A stretch of 64,000 nucleotides of DNA from Pantoea sp. GD03673 (GTDB lineage: Bacteria; Pseudomonadota; Gammaproteobacteria; Enterobacterales; Enterobacteriaceae): contig NZ_JAOCKJ010000003.1 of assembly GCF_029844725.1 (NCBI RefSeq), forward strand, positions 310,001-374,000, read 5' to 3'. Of this stretch, positions 15,209 through 24,262 are shown one piece after another (positions within the stretch are counted from its first letter, which is position 1; each line of letters opens with the position of its first letter). The notes beneath the pieces are model-generated. The model was given only the letters and a program-made list of their open reading frames with translations. It was not told the DNA's origin and did not search any database. The translations under genes and the position numbers were made by a program.

Positions 15209-17269
15209 CTACCCCAATGGCCCACTCAGCACCCGGCATCCCCACGCTGCCAGCATCAGCGGTCCCCCCATTGGCGTGCCATCAATCAAATCACTCAGTC
15301 CCGCAGGCAACGTCACCTGCTGCGTCTGACCCGTAAAATTCTGCACAAACAGAAACGCCCGTTCACCGTCGGTACGGCGCTGAACAACCACGCCAGGCGG
15401 CAGATCAATCGCCAGCGCACGCGGCAATTCCAGTTGCTTCATCAGCGCACCATAAAAATCCCGATGGAATGACAGATCATTACGCGACGCGATATACCAG
15501 GCTTTACCCTGACCGACCCGATTCACCGTCACCGCCGGTGTTCCGGCATAAAAATCACTCTCGTAACTGGCCAGCGCCGTAGCCCCTTCCAGATGAATAT
15601 GCTCGCAAAGCTCCCGCGCCTGATACGGCCCGCTCAGACCCAGCTCGTTGCCGCGCACCCCGCGCACGCCGTTAAACTCCTCATCGGTCAGACTGTCGAT
15701 CTCTTCTGACCAGATGCCGAGCAACGGCCGCAGCGGACCCGGAAAGCCTCCCGGATAACAGAGATCGCTCTCATTCACGATCCCGCTCCAGTAACTGGCC
15801 ACGAAATGTCCGCCACGCTCAACATGCTGCTCTACCCGTGCGGCAAAACCCTCCCGCACCATATAAAGCATCGGCGCAATCACCAGATCGTAACCGCTAA
15901 GCGCGCTGTCACCGTTAATCACATCTACCGCAACACCCTGCTCCCAGAAAGCCCGATAGTGCTCATTCACCGTGCGCTCATAATGCAGACCAAGATTGCG
16001 TGGCCCCTGTGCGTTATCCATCGCCCAGCGACTCTCCCAGTCAAAAACAATCGCGACGCGCGCCTCAACCCGACTGCCCATAACCGGCGTCATCGAGGCC
16101 AGCATCCGGCCCAGCTCACTCACCTCACGTCCGATTCGCGTATCGATATGACCGACATGATCAACCACCGCGCCATGAAACTTCTCAACCGATCCCCGGC
16201 TCTTGCGCCACTGAAAATACTGCACCGCATCCGCGCCATGCGCCACCGCCTGCAGCGAAGAGAGAATATGCATACCCGGCTTCTTCAGCTTACTGGTCGG
16301 CTGCCAGTTCGTTGCGCCAGGCGTCGACTCCATCAATACAAACGGCTTTCCCTGCTTCAGGGTGCGCATCAAATCGTGGTACATCGCGGTATAACAAGCG
16401 AGCGTGGTCTCATCCTTCTCGTTATGCCACATCGGGTAGCTATCCCAGGAAATAAAGTCGAGCACCGATGACAGCTTCCAGTAATCGTAATCGTAGAAGT
16501 ACTCCATAAAATTGGTGGTCGCGGGCAGATCGGGATTAGCCTGCTTCAGCGGTTTAATCTCTTCACGACAAAAATCTGTCACCTGATCCGTCATAAACCG
16601 CCGCCAGTCCAGATTCAGACCGTGAATCGACATCTCCCCCTGTGGCGCAGGCGACACAATCTGTGACCAGTCCGTGTAGGTATGGCTCCAGAAATCGCTC
16701 CACCAGGCGAGGTTCAGCGTCTCCAGCGTCTCATAGCGACGCTGCAGCCAGCCGCGAAAGGTCTGCTGACAGCGATCGCAGTGACACTCGCCGCCATACT
16801 CATTAGAAATATGCCAGCCGACCACCGCCGGATGATGCGCATACCGCGCCGCCAGCCTGCTGTTCATCGCCTGCACTTTCTGGCGATAGACCGGCGACGT
16901 CATACAGTGGTTATGACGGCCGCCATGCAGCGCCGGAACGCGATCGCGCCCCACGCGCAGCACCTCGGGATACGCCTGCGACATCCAGGCCGGACGTGCC
17001 CCGCTGGGTGTCGCAAGAAACACAGAAATTCCCTGCAGCCACAGCGTATCGATCACCTCATCCAGCCAGCCGAACTCATAGCGCCCCTCTTCCGGCTCCA
17101 GTTTCGCCCAGCTGAAAATACCCACCGACATAACGTTACAGTTCGCCTGCTTCATCATCGCTACGTCGTCATCAATAATGCCCGGCTGGTGCGCCCACTG
17201 TTCCGGATTGTAGTCAGCACCATGCAGCAGCCGGTTAACCCGGGCGCTGAGCGGGGGAAATTTATTCAT
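15209..17269 (-). CDS. ganB: Beta-galactosidase, GH42 (GanB-like)
   Basis: This 686-residue cytoplasmic enzyme is a GH42 beta-galactosidase. It begins with the LLHGADYNPEQW motif. The acid/base Glu157 is in HISNEYGG and the nucleophile Glu314 is in VLMESTPG. The structural Zn cluster Cys residues appear in ECHCDRC, with a further Cys earlier in NHC or ANC. A trimerisation domain and a C-terminal beta-domain follow the TIM barrel. It releases galactose from short beta-1,4-galacto-oligosaccharides imported by GanEFGK. No signal peptide is present. It is the last gene of ganEFGAB, 41 bases after ganA. GAGGATC precedes the ATG. Confidence 0.93.
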   Translation of the reverse strand: MNKFPPLSARVNRLLHGADYNPEQWAHQPGIIDDDVAMMKQANCNVMSVGIFSWAKLEPEEGRYEFGWLDEVIDTLWLQGISVFLATPSGARPAWMSQAYPEVLRVGRDRVPALHGGRHNHCMTSPVYRQKVQAMNSRLAARYAHHPAVVGWHISNEYGGECHCDRCQQTFRGWLQRRYETLETLNLAWWSDFWSHTYTDWSQIVSPAPQGEMSIHGLNLDWRRFMTDQVTDFCREEIKPLKQANPDLPATTNFMEYFYDYDYWKLSSVLDFISWDSYPMWHNEKDETTLACYTAMYHDLMRTLKQGKPFVLMESTPGATNWQPTSKLKKPGMHILSSLQAVAHGADAVQYFQWRKSRGSVEKFHGAVVDHVGHIDTRIGREVSELGRMLASMTPVMGSRVEARVAIVFDWESRWAMDNAQGPRNLGLHYERTVNEHYRAFWEQGVAVDVINGDSALSGYDLVIAPMLYMVREGFAARVEQHVERGGHFVASYWSGIVNESDLCYPGGFPGPLRPLLGIWSEEIDSLTDEEFNGVRGVRGNELGLSGPYQARELCEHIHLEGATALASYESDFYAGTPAVTVNRVGQGKAWYIASRNDLSFHRDFYGALMKQLELPRALAIDLPPGVVVQRRTDGERAFLFVQNFTGQTQQVTLPAGLSDLIDGTPMGGPLMLAAWGCRVLSGPLG

Positions 17270-17310
17270 ACCTGATCCTCAGAGGAAGACATCAGCGTTA
17301 ACGCTAATAG

Positions 17311-18504
17311 TTAATGAAAAACCTGTAGCGAAGGCAGCGCCTTGCCGTGACAGTCAAACAGCGCCTGGTTCTCGCGGGCGTTACCCTCTTTCCATTCGTC
17401 GTGGATATATTTCATGCCTGCAGGCGTGGCCCACGTATTGCCGGGCGCGGGGATCCACGCCGGTTCCCAGTAAACCACGCCCTTGCCGCGATGGTCTGGC
17501 ACCGCCAGCACTGCTTTAATCAGATCATGCAGATAAGCGGCCTGTCCCGCGACCGTGCCGGGATAGCCACCCGCTTTCTCCTCTTTGGCCTGGAAACTGT
17601 TTTCGGCGCTATCGCAGTTTTCCAGCGTGTAGCCGTAAGCCGCTTCCACCACCATCACGTCTTTGTCATAGCGCCGTGAAATATCATCCATGTTGGCTTT
17701 CAGCGCGCTGATGGGGCCGTTCCAGTAGGTGTACATTGACAGGCCAATCACATCGAACGGCACATCGCGCTTCACGATCTCATCGAACCACCAGCGGAAA
17801 GTGTCATTCTTCGTGCCCTCAGCCAGATGCAGCATGATCTTCACCTGGTGCGGATCGCTGAGGTTTTCGCGCAGCCCGCTGATGCCCGCTTTCAGCAGGC
17901 CCGCCAGCCGATCAAACTCGCCGCCGTTCTGGCCCCAGCTTTTGCCCTCCGGCCAGAGCATGCCCCCGTTAAGCTCGTTGCCAATCTGGACGATATCCGG
18001 CATCACGCCTTCGGCTTTGAAGCGGGCAAGGGTGTCACGGGTATAGTCATGCACCTGCTTTTCCAGCTGCGGAAAGGTCAGCGACTGCCAGGCTTTGGGC
18101 TTGAACTGCTTGCCGGGATCGGTCCAGAAATCGCTGTAATGAATATCGAGCAGCAGCTTCAGGCCCGCCGCTTTGACACGCTTCGCCAGCGCCAGCGTGG
18201 TCGCCAGATCGTTACCGCCGCCGCCATAAGTGCGACCGCTGCCGTCGGTGGGATCGACCCACAGCCGCAGCCGGATAGTGTTGATACCGCTGGCTTTCAG
18301 GATGGCGAGGGCATCCTGCTGTTGATTCGCAGCGTTATAAAATTTCGCGCCCTGCTTCTCCAGTTCTGCCAGCGAAGAGATGTCAGCGCCCTTGATAAAA
18401 TCGGCGGGCCAGGGTCCGGCAGAGGCGATAACAGGCTGATCGGCGGCGAGCAGCGGTGTCGCCCAGGCCAGCGCCAGGGCGAGAAACAATGTTTTTGGCG
18501 TCAT
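17311..18504 (-). CDS. ganA: Arabinogalactan endo-beta-1,4-galactanase, GH53 (GanA-like)
   Basis: This 397-residue exported enzyme has a signal peptide (cut near LLAAD, residues 20-22) and a GH53 barrel. The acid/base Glu177 lies in IGNELNGG and the nucleophile Glu287 in VVEAAYGYT. FIKGADISSL, TIRLRLWVDP and LDIHYSDFWTDP are family hallmarks. It cuts the beta-1,4-galactan side chains of pectin into short oligomers, outside the cell or in the periplasm. Its start codon lies three bases after the ganG stop, with AAAGGA overlapping that stop, so translation is probably coupled. Confidence 0.95.
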   Translation of the reverse strand: MTPKTLFLALALAWATPLLAADQPVIASAGPWPADFIKGADISSLAELEKQGAKFYNAANQQQDALAILKASGINTIRLRLWVDPTDGSGRTYGGGGNDLATTLALAKRVKAAGLKLLLDIHYSDFWTDPGKQFKPKAWQSLTFPQLEKQVHDYTRDTLARFKAEGVMPDIVQIGNELNGGMLWPEGKSWGQNGGEFDRLAGLLKAGISGLRENLSDPHQVKIMLHLAEGTKNDTFRWWFDEIVKRDVPFDVIGLSMYTYWNGPISALKANMDDISRRYDKDVMVVEAAYGYTLENCDSAENSFQAKEEKAGGYPGTVAGQAAYLHDLIKAVLAVPDHRGKGVVYWEPAWIPAPGNTWATPAGMKYIHDEWKEGNARENQALFDCHGKALPSLQVFH

Positions 18505-18507
18505 GAT

Positions 18508-19359
18508 TTATCCTTTAGTACTGCCTGAAGCCAGGCCAGAAACGAAGTATTTCTGCAGGGCCAGATAGAACACCGCCACCGGCACGGCGATCAGTACGGC
18601 ACCGGCCGCATACGTGGTGTAACTGGCACCCATTTTTTGCGACACCAGGTTGTAAAGGCCAATCGGCAGAGTGAACTGCTCCGGGGTTCGCAGAATGGTG
18701 CTGGAGAGAATGAAATCGCCCAGCGGTCCGGTGAACGAGAACAACGCCACCACCGCCAGAATCGGTTTCGACAGCGGCATGATGATCTCAACGAAGATGC
18801 GGAAATTGCCTGCGCCATCCATGCGCGCCGACTCATCAAGATCTTTGGGAATGGAGTCCAGATAGCCCTTCATCAGCCAGGTGTTCATCGGGATCATCCC
18901 GCCGACGTAGATCAGCACCAGCGCCAGATGGCTGTTGATCAGCCCCAGCAGCTGCGACAGCACGAAAATCGCGATCAGTGCCGAAAACTGCGGAATCATC
19001 TGCAGCAGCAGAAACAGCATCAGTCCGTTCTGTCGCCCTTTAAAACGAAAGCGCGAAAAGGCGTAGGCGGTACAGCTGACGCTGATTAACGTCAGCACCA
19101 TAGTCATGAAACTGATTTTCATCGAGTTCCAGTACCAGGTCAGATAAGGAACCGTGCCGTTGAACAGGTCGCGGTAGTGCTGCAGCGACGCATTTTCAGG
19201 AATGATCGAACTGCTGAGCAGACTGTTGCCTGCATTCAGTGATGCGCCTGCCGTCCAGACCAGCGGATAGATAATGATGGTCGACACGGCCAGCACCACC
19301 AGCCAGGTCAGCGACAGGCGTATCCACCTTTCGCGTTTAATACTGCCGGACTTCGCCAT
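18508..19359 (-). CDS. ganG: Galacto-oligosaccharide ABC permease, MalG type (GanG-like)
   Basis: This 283-residue inner-membrane protein has six predicted helices. Its cytoplasmic EAA loop (LDESARMDGAGNFRIFVEIIMPLSKPIL) is the docking site for the ATPase, as in MalG. It pairs with GanF to move beta-galacto-oligosaccharides delivered by GanE. I chose the ATG at 19359, which has AAGGGA seven bases upstream, over an in-frame ATG at 19383 that overlaps ganF. The ganF stop lies 10 bases before it, so the genes are co-transcribed. Confidence 0.92.
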   Translation of the reverse strand: MAKSGSIKRERWIRLSLTWLVVLAVSTIIIYPLVWTAGASLNAGNSLLSSSIIPENASLQHYRDLFNGTVPYLTWYWNSMKISFMTMVLTLISVSCTAYAFSRFRFKGRQNGLMLFLLLQMIPQFSALIAIFVLSQLLGLINSHLALVLIYVGGMIPMNTWLMKGYLDSIPKDLDESARMDGAGNFRIFVEIIMPLSKPILAVVALFSFTGPLGDFILSSTILRTPEQFTLPIGLYNLVSQKMGASYTTYAAGAVLIAVPVAVFYLALQKYFVSGLASGSTKG

Positions 19360-19369
19360 AACGGTTCCC

Positions 19370-20719
19370 TTACGCCATCTCATCTTGTTTAAACGACCGC
19401 GTCGCGCGGAACTGCCACAGCGCCAGACCTACCACGAAAATCGACAGCAAAATGGTGATCGTGGCGGCGATAGCGTATTGCGACGACGACATGGTGAGCT
19501 TGTAGATCCAGGACACCAGAATATCGGTGCCACCGGCATTCGATCCCGCCACCGCCGGGCCACCGTTGTTAAACAGATAGATGATGTTGAAATTATTAAA
19601 ATTGAAGGTGTATTGCGTGATGATGATCGGTGCAATAGCGTACAGCACCAGTGGTAGCGTGATGGTTTTCAGCCGCGTCCAGGCGCTGGCACCGTCCATG
19701 ATGGCCGCCTCATAAAGGTCATCCGGGATGGCCTGCAGAACGCCGGTGGTCATCGCGAAGACAAACGGGAAGCCCAGCCAGGTCTGCATCATGATCAGCG
19801 CGGTTTTGGTCCAGAACGGATCGGTCATCCAGGCTTTTGGCGCAATACCAAAGACGTCGAGAATAGAATTGTTGATCACCCCAAAGCTGTCGTTGAACAT
19901 CCCGGCAAACACCAGAATGGTGACAAAACCCGGTACCGCCCACGGCAGGATGAAAAGGGTGCGGATCAGCGGCTTAAAGCGCAGGTCTTTCTGATTGACC
20001 AGAATCGCCAGCATCACGCCAACGGTACACTGCAGCGTCGTCGCCAGCAGCGTCCACACCACCGTCCATTGCAGCACGTCAAAGAAGGTGGAGCGCCAGA
20101 TCGACAGGGTGAAAATGTTGATGAAGTTTTTAACCCCCACCCAGTCCACCAGCTTCGCCGGAGGCGTGTGATAGAGGTTGTAGTTGGTGAAGGCGATGGC
20201 GAAACCAAACAGAATCGGAAACACCACCACGAACACCAGCAGAATAAAGCCCGGCGAAATCATCAGGTAGGGGAAGCCGTCGCGCAGCAGTAACTGATAC
20301 TGCTGGCGCACGCTGTTAAGCTGCTGGCCCCTGTCGCGCTTCACCCCATTCATCCAGGCGTCGCGCACTGAGAACCCCCAGACCGCGACACCGAAGGCGG
20401 CAATCAGCACACTGATAATCCCCTCCGCCAGCAGGAAAATGGAGTTATCACGCGGCACCGATTCACCCAGCGTGTAAAGCCCCCAGAATCCCTCACGCAG
20501 AAAATCATGGAAGATACCGATAAAGCTGCTCAGCAGAATCAGGAAGCACACGCCTTTCGCCCACTGGCGGTGGTAAAACTGGCCGAAGCCAGGCAGCAGT
20601 GCCAGCAGCGCACCGGCAGTCGCATGACGATGGAGACGCTTAGCCGTCACCAGATGTTCATCGGAAGATATAGCCACACTCTGATCCTTATCCTGTACGG
20701 TGATCCCGTGAACCGGCAT
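19370..20719 (-). CDS. ganF: Galacto-oligosaccharide ABC permease, MalF type (GanF-like)
   Basis: This 449-residue inner-membrane protein has an extended N-terminus with two extra helices (LLALLPGFGQFYHRQWAKG), as MalF proteins do, then six core helices. The EAA loop IPDDLYEAAIMDGASAWTRLKTITLPLV is clear. The ATG at 20719 shares its A with the ganE stop codon (TAATG), which suggests coupling, but its own ribosome site is weak. A GTG at 20677 with AAGGA seven bases upstream is a strong alternative and would remove 14 residues. Product and role follow from its position between ganE and ganG. Confidence 0.9.
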   Translation of the reverse strand: MPVHGITVQDKDQSVAISSDEHLVTAKRLHRHATAGALLALLPGFGQFYHRQWAKGVCFLILLSSFIGIFHDFLREGFWGLYTLGESVPRDNSIFLLAEGIISVLIAAFGVAVWGFSVRDAWMNGVKRDRGQQLNSVRQQYQLLLRDGFPYLMISPGFILLVFVVVFPILFGFAIAFTNYNLYHTPPAKLVDWVGVKNFINIFTLSIWRSTFFDVLQWTVVWTLLATTLQCTVGVMLAILVNQKDLRFKPLIRTLFILPWAVPGFVTILVFAGMFNDSFGVINNSILDVFGIAPKAWMTDPFWTKTALIMMQTWLGFPFVFAMTTGVLQAIPDDLYEAAIMDGASAWTRLKTITLPLVLYAIAPIIITQYTFNFNNFNIIYLFNNGGPAVAGSNAGGTDILVSWIYKLTMSSSQYAIAATITILLSIFVVGLALWQFRATRSFKQDEMA

Positions 20720-21939
20720 TACTGGTTGCTGGCCTGCATCGCTTCGATCTGCATCGTGATCTGCTTCACTGCGTTATCCAGCGCGGCTTTTGGCGCCTGC
20801 TTGCCGGAAACACTCAGCTCCAGCGCCGCATTGGCCGGTCCCCACACTTCCTGCATTTCTGGTACACCCGGCATGGCTGACGCCCGCGCCGCCTGCACTG
20901 CCACGGCATTGGCTTTCTCATCATCTTTGATAATCGGGTCGTTCATCAGAGCAGTCACCGGCGGGATCTCCTGGGTTTTCTGATAGCGTGCCTTCACGTA
21001 CTGCGGCTGGTTAATAAAGGTAAGGAACTTCTGCGCCAGCGCCTGATCTTTGCTCCAGGTAGAAACCACATAGCCTTTCACGCCCAGGAACGAACTCATC
21101 GGCTTGCCGTTTGGCAGCAGCGGCAGGGGTGCCACGCCATAGTTAATTCCTGCCGCCTGATAAGGCTGGAACGCCCACGGCCCGTTGATCACGGCGGCCG
21201 CTTTCTTCTCGGTAAACAGCGAGTCGATGGCATTGAGGCCGTTGTCGCCCATGATGCCGCCTGGCAGCAATCCTTCGCTGAAGAAGCGTTTGAGATAGGT
21301 CACCGCGTCCACGCTGCCTGGGGTGTTCAGCCCGATATCCTGAGTGTTGATGTTACCTTTCGCGTCTTTGCCAAAAATGTATGACCCCATCGGTGCCATC
21401 ACCCCCCAGCTGTAGTAAATCTGGTCGAACTTCGCCAGCAGGCCATACTGTTTCGCCTCGCGCTGCTTCTGTGAGAAGACGCGATACTCTTCCAGGGTTT
21501 TCAGCGGTGAAGGCAGCAGATCCTTGTTGTAGATCAGCACCAGGGTTTCCACCGCCTTGGGTAAGCCATAGACCACGTCGTTTTGTCTGAACGCTGCCAT
21601 TGCCGAGGGGGTATACGCACTCTGCTCTGCGGCATCGATTTTCAGCGGAGCCAGTAACCCCTGCACCACCGCGCTGCCAAGCTGGTCGTTGGGGATGACC
21701 AGCACATCCGGGCCAATTCCTGCCGGGCCATCCAGACGCAGCTTCTCAATCTGCTGTGCAAAGGGCATCTCCTGCACTTTCACTTCAACGTTGAACTGTT
21801 TCTGGAAATCATCGATTGCCATTTTGATGCCGTCTGATTTCTTAATGTCTTCCCAGACGGTGAGTTGCTGTGCGGCCCAGGCGGATTGATTAAGCACCAA
21901 TGCTGACAGGAGTAGCGTAACGCTGATTTTAATTTTCAT
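20719..21939 (-). CDS. ganE: Galacto-oligosaccharide-binding protein, MalE type (GanE-like)
   Basis: This 406-residue periplasmic solute-binding protein has a signal peptide (MKIKISVTLLLSALVLNQSAWA) and a cluster-B sugar-binding fold. Markers include LTVWEDIKKSDGIKMA, PDVLVIPNDQLGSAV, VYGLPKAVETLVLIYNKDLLP and AAVINGPWAF. It is closest in layout to MalE. It should capture beta-1,4-galacto-oligomers and hand them to GanFG. The ATG at 21939 follows GAGG; the open frame extends upstream into the operator region. It is the first gene of ganEFGAB, and a lac-like operator lies 12 bases upstream. Confidence 0.9.
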   Translation of the reverse strand: MKIKISVTLLLSALVLNQSAWAAQQLTVWEDIKKSDGIKMAIDDFQKQFNVEVKVQEMPFAQQIEKLRLDGPAGIGPDVLVIPNDQLGSAVVQGLLAPLKIDAAEQSAYTPSAMAAFRQNDVVYGLPKAVETLVLIYNKDLLPSPLKTLEEYRVFSQKQREAKQYGLLAKFDQIYYSWGVMAPMGSYIFGKDAKGNINTQDIGLNTPGSVDAVTYLKRFFSEGLLPGGIMGDNGLNAIDSLFTEKKAAAVINGPWAFQPYQAAGINYGVAPLPLLPNGKPMSSFLGVKGYVVSTWSKDQALAQKFLTFINQPQYVKARYQKTQEIPPVTALMNDPIIKDDEKANAVAVQAARASAMPGVPEMQEVWGPANAALELSVSGKQAPKAALDNAVKQITMQIEAMQASNQ

Positions 21940-21950
21940 TACCGGCCTCG

Positions 21951-21965
21951 TGTGAAGGTATGACA
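21951..21965. promoter_or_regulatory. Candidate GanR operator before ganE
   Basis: TGTGAAGGTATGACA shares 13 of 15 bases with the site upstream of ganL and keeps the TGTGA-N5 half-site spacing of lac O1. It lies between the ganE promoter region and the ganE ATG, where a bound repressor would block transcription. Confidence 0.6.
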
Positions 21966-22109
21966 TTTTTAGCTGTCATTTGCTGATGTACTTTTTCTAA
22001 ACACATGTTGAATGTAAGTTCAGTCAACGTGTGAAGGGTGAGTAACGTATCGCATTTAGCCCTACGCTACGCGGAATGCGGATGGCGCTCCAGCCCGTTC
22101 GCATCAATG

Positions 22110-22125
22110 TGTGATCGGTATTACA
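22110..22125. promoter_or_regulatory. CRP-like or GanR-like site between ganE and ganK
   Basis: TGTGATCGGTATTACA matches CRP consensus TGTGA-N6-TCACA at 9 of 10 defined bases. With one base removed it also matches the ganL operator at 14 of 15 positions. Position in the divergent region suits either role, or both. Confidence 0.5.
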
Positions 22126-22263
22126 GAAATCAAAAACAGCGATAGGGGTAGCCCTGGCAGAACGTTATAGTCAACGCAGGCACCATCAGGGCTGACGTGA
22201 AAACCCAGCAACTGTTATACGTCATACATTTTAGCCGCCAGATTTCCTGCTATGAGGTTCAGC

Positions 22264-23382
22264 ATGTCCAGCATCAGATTGAGAAACGTCACCAAACGCT
22301 TTGGGAAAACAGAAACGCTGAAAAATATTGCGCTCGACATTGAGGCCGGTGAGTTTGTGGTCTTTGTCGGCCCGTCAGGCTGCGGGAAATCCACGCTGCT
22401 GCGGCTGATAGCCGGGCTGGAAGAGATCAGTGACGGTGAGATTATGATTGGCGACGAGGTGATGAATGATGTCGCCCCCTCTCATCGCGGGGTGGCAATG
22501 GTGTTCCAGTCTTATGCGCTCTATCCCCATATGACGGTAGCGGACAATATTGGCTACGGCCTGAAAGTGAACGGGATACCCAAAGCGGAGATTGAGCACC
22601 AGGTCGGGATGGTGGCGAAAACGCTGCAGCTGGCGCACCTGTTGGATCGTAAACCTAAGCAGCTCTCTGGCGGTCAGCGTCAGCGTGTCGCCATTGGTCG
22701 CGCCATCGTGCGTAATCCCAGGGTGTTTATGTTCGATGAGCCCTTATCGAACCTGGATGCGGAGCTGCGCGTTGATATGCGGCTGCACATCGCTAAGCTT
22801 CATCAGGAGCTGAAAACCACCATGGTTTACGTGACGCACGATCAGACGGAAGCGATGACGCTGGCCGACAAGATTGTGGTGATGAACTACGGCAAGGTCG
22901 AGCAGGTCGGTTCCCCGATGTCGCTTTACTACAACCCCATCAACCGCTTTGTTGCGGGCTTTATCGGCTCGCCGAAGATGAATTTCCTGCCCGCACGTGT
23001 GGAGCAGTGTGGTCCTGCGGGACTGGTCGCACTAATTAATGACGGTGAACACCGGCTGCACCTCCCCTCGCCCACCCGCCCGCTGCAGCCAGGCGATGAG
23101 ATCACGCTGGGTATCCGACCGGAACAGTTGCAGATCAACGGCGATGCACCACTGAATATCGACTTTCACTGCGAGGTCGTAGAGCGGCTCGGCAATAATA
23201 CTTATCTGTTTGGTCAGAGCCACGGCCACGATGGCTTTAAGATGCTGCTGCCGGGCGATGTGCATTTCCGGCCTTATCAGACGCTGCGCCCCAGCTTCCA
23301 TCCGCAACACTGCATGGTGTTTGATGCCGACGGCGCACGTATCAGCGCAGATGTCGAAATGCCTCAGGTTCGTGCGGCCTGA
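22264..23382 (+). CDS. ganK: Sugar ABC transporter ATPase, MalK/UgpC type (GanK-like)
   Basis: This 372-residue ATPase has Walker A GPSGCGKST (near 38-46), Q-loop FQSYALYPHM, signature LSGGQRQR, Walker B VFMFDEPLSNLD and the switch His in VTHDQTEA. A C-terminal regulatory OB-type domain follows (GIRPEQL near 285), as in MalK and UgpC. It powers GanFG. I chose the ATG at 22264, which has GAGGTT upstream, over an in-frame ATG at 22252. It is divergent from ganE instead of sitting in the same operon, so one control region drives both halves of the importer. Confidence 0.93.
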   Translation: MSSIRLRNVTKRFGKTETLKNIALDIEAGEFVVFVGPSGCGKSTLLRLIAGLEEISDGEIMIGDEVMNDVAPSHRGVAMVFQSYALYPHMTVADNIGYGLKVNGIPKAEIEHQVGMVAKTLQLAHLLDRKPKQLSGGQRQRVAIGRAIVRNPRVFMFDEPLSNLDAELRVDMRLHIAKLHQELKTTMVYVTHDQTEAMTLADKIVVMNYGKVEQVGSPMSLYYNPINRFVAGFIGSPKMNFLPARVEQCGPAGLVALINDGEHRLHLPSPTRPLQPGDEITLGIRPEQLQINGDAPLNIDFHCEVVERLGNNTYLFGQSHGHDGFKMLLPGDVHFRPYQTLRPSFHPQHCMVFDADGARISADVEMPQVRAA

Positions 23383-23656
23383 GGCGTTTATGAATCTGGC
23401 TGGCTGGGCAGGATATTTCCACCCCGACCATCGCTACACGAAAAGTCTGGTCTGCCCGTTTCTGCAACGCTATCCCCTTCGTGCCAGCCTGCGGACAGCT
23501 GGCTGGCATCCCCCACTCAACAGCGTTGCAGTCAGCCAGGAAAGGTTTGCGTTGTTGCGGGATAATGCCCGGATGCTTACGCCTTGCCTGCCGGGAGGGT
23601 CAGGGCCAGAGCGGACACTGCCACCGGACTTTGCCGGATAACGGAGCAGCGCTGAA

Positions 23657-23968
23657 TTAAACCGAGCCCTCTTTTTCAATGACCAGAATGCGGGCAATAC
23701 CCTGTGGACGTGCAATGTTTTCTGTCCCTTCGCGGGCATAGAAAATATCACCTGCGTTGAGTAATCTGCTTTTTATTTCGCCGTTTTCTTTGTATTGCAT
23801 TTCAACACACCCATCCATGACAGCAAATACCTCCTGCCCGTCATTGATGTGCCATTTATAGGGTTGATCGGTCCAGTGAAGTTTCACGCTGGTGTTATCG
23901 AAACTGGCAATGTGTTGGGCATCCCAGGCCTTTGATCCGGTAAAGGCCTTACTGCAATAAAAATTCAT
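23657..23968 (-). CDS. Small cupin-domain protein
   Basis: This 103-residue protein is a single cupin barrel of unknown function. Motif 1 appears as WHINDGQEVFAVMDGCVEM and motif 2 as LLNAGDIFYAREGTENIARP. Motif 1 keeps one His and one Glu, and the His of motif 2 is missing, so metal binding may be weak or lost. GAGGGG lies before the ATG. It stands alone between ganK and the IraP-like gene, both separated by gaps of about 270-300 bases. Confidence 0.82.
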   Translation of the reverse strand: MNFYCSKAFTGSKAWDAQHIASFDNTSVKLHWTDQPYKWHINDGQEVFAVMDGCVEMQYKENGEIKSRLLNAGDIFYAREGTENIARPQGIARILVIEKEGSV

Positions 23969-24262
23969 CTTTTCCCCTCAACCTGATTGATTCATTCACA
24001 TTATCAATATCAGGAAAAATGAACGGGCTCTACACGCTGACTTCACTTCGTCCTGATGTGTCCTGTCGTTGTCCGGATAATGTCAGAACGGGTTCCATCC
24101 CCTCCGCGTCAGACACCCGGCATGAGCGGTGCCGGGTGAAATAGCTTGAGTATGCAGGTGAGGATTTCATGGCGCTGCCGGGTCTTCTGAGAGTTCGAAA
24201 AATATGCAGCAGCGCCACAAGACACTATTGGCTCAGTTGAAAGGACAGGTGACCCGCGAGAT

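Larger units (their letters stand above)
21940..22263. other. Divergent ganE/ganK control region
   Basis: These 324 bases separate the divergent starts of ganE and ganK. They hold a lac-like operator (21951-21965), a nested inverted repeat (CGCATT/AATGCG at 22051-22080, with TAGC/GCTA inside) and a CRP/operator-like site (22110-22125). No open frame is supported here. Confidence 0.6.

Noticed and set aside
18637..19089. 150-codon plus-strand frame opposite ganG
   Set aside because: It is a His/Gln/Arg-rich antisense shadow of a conserved permease.
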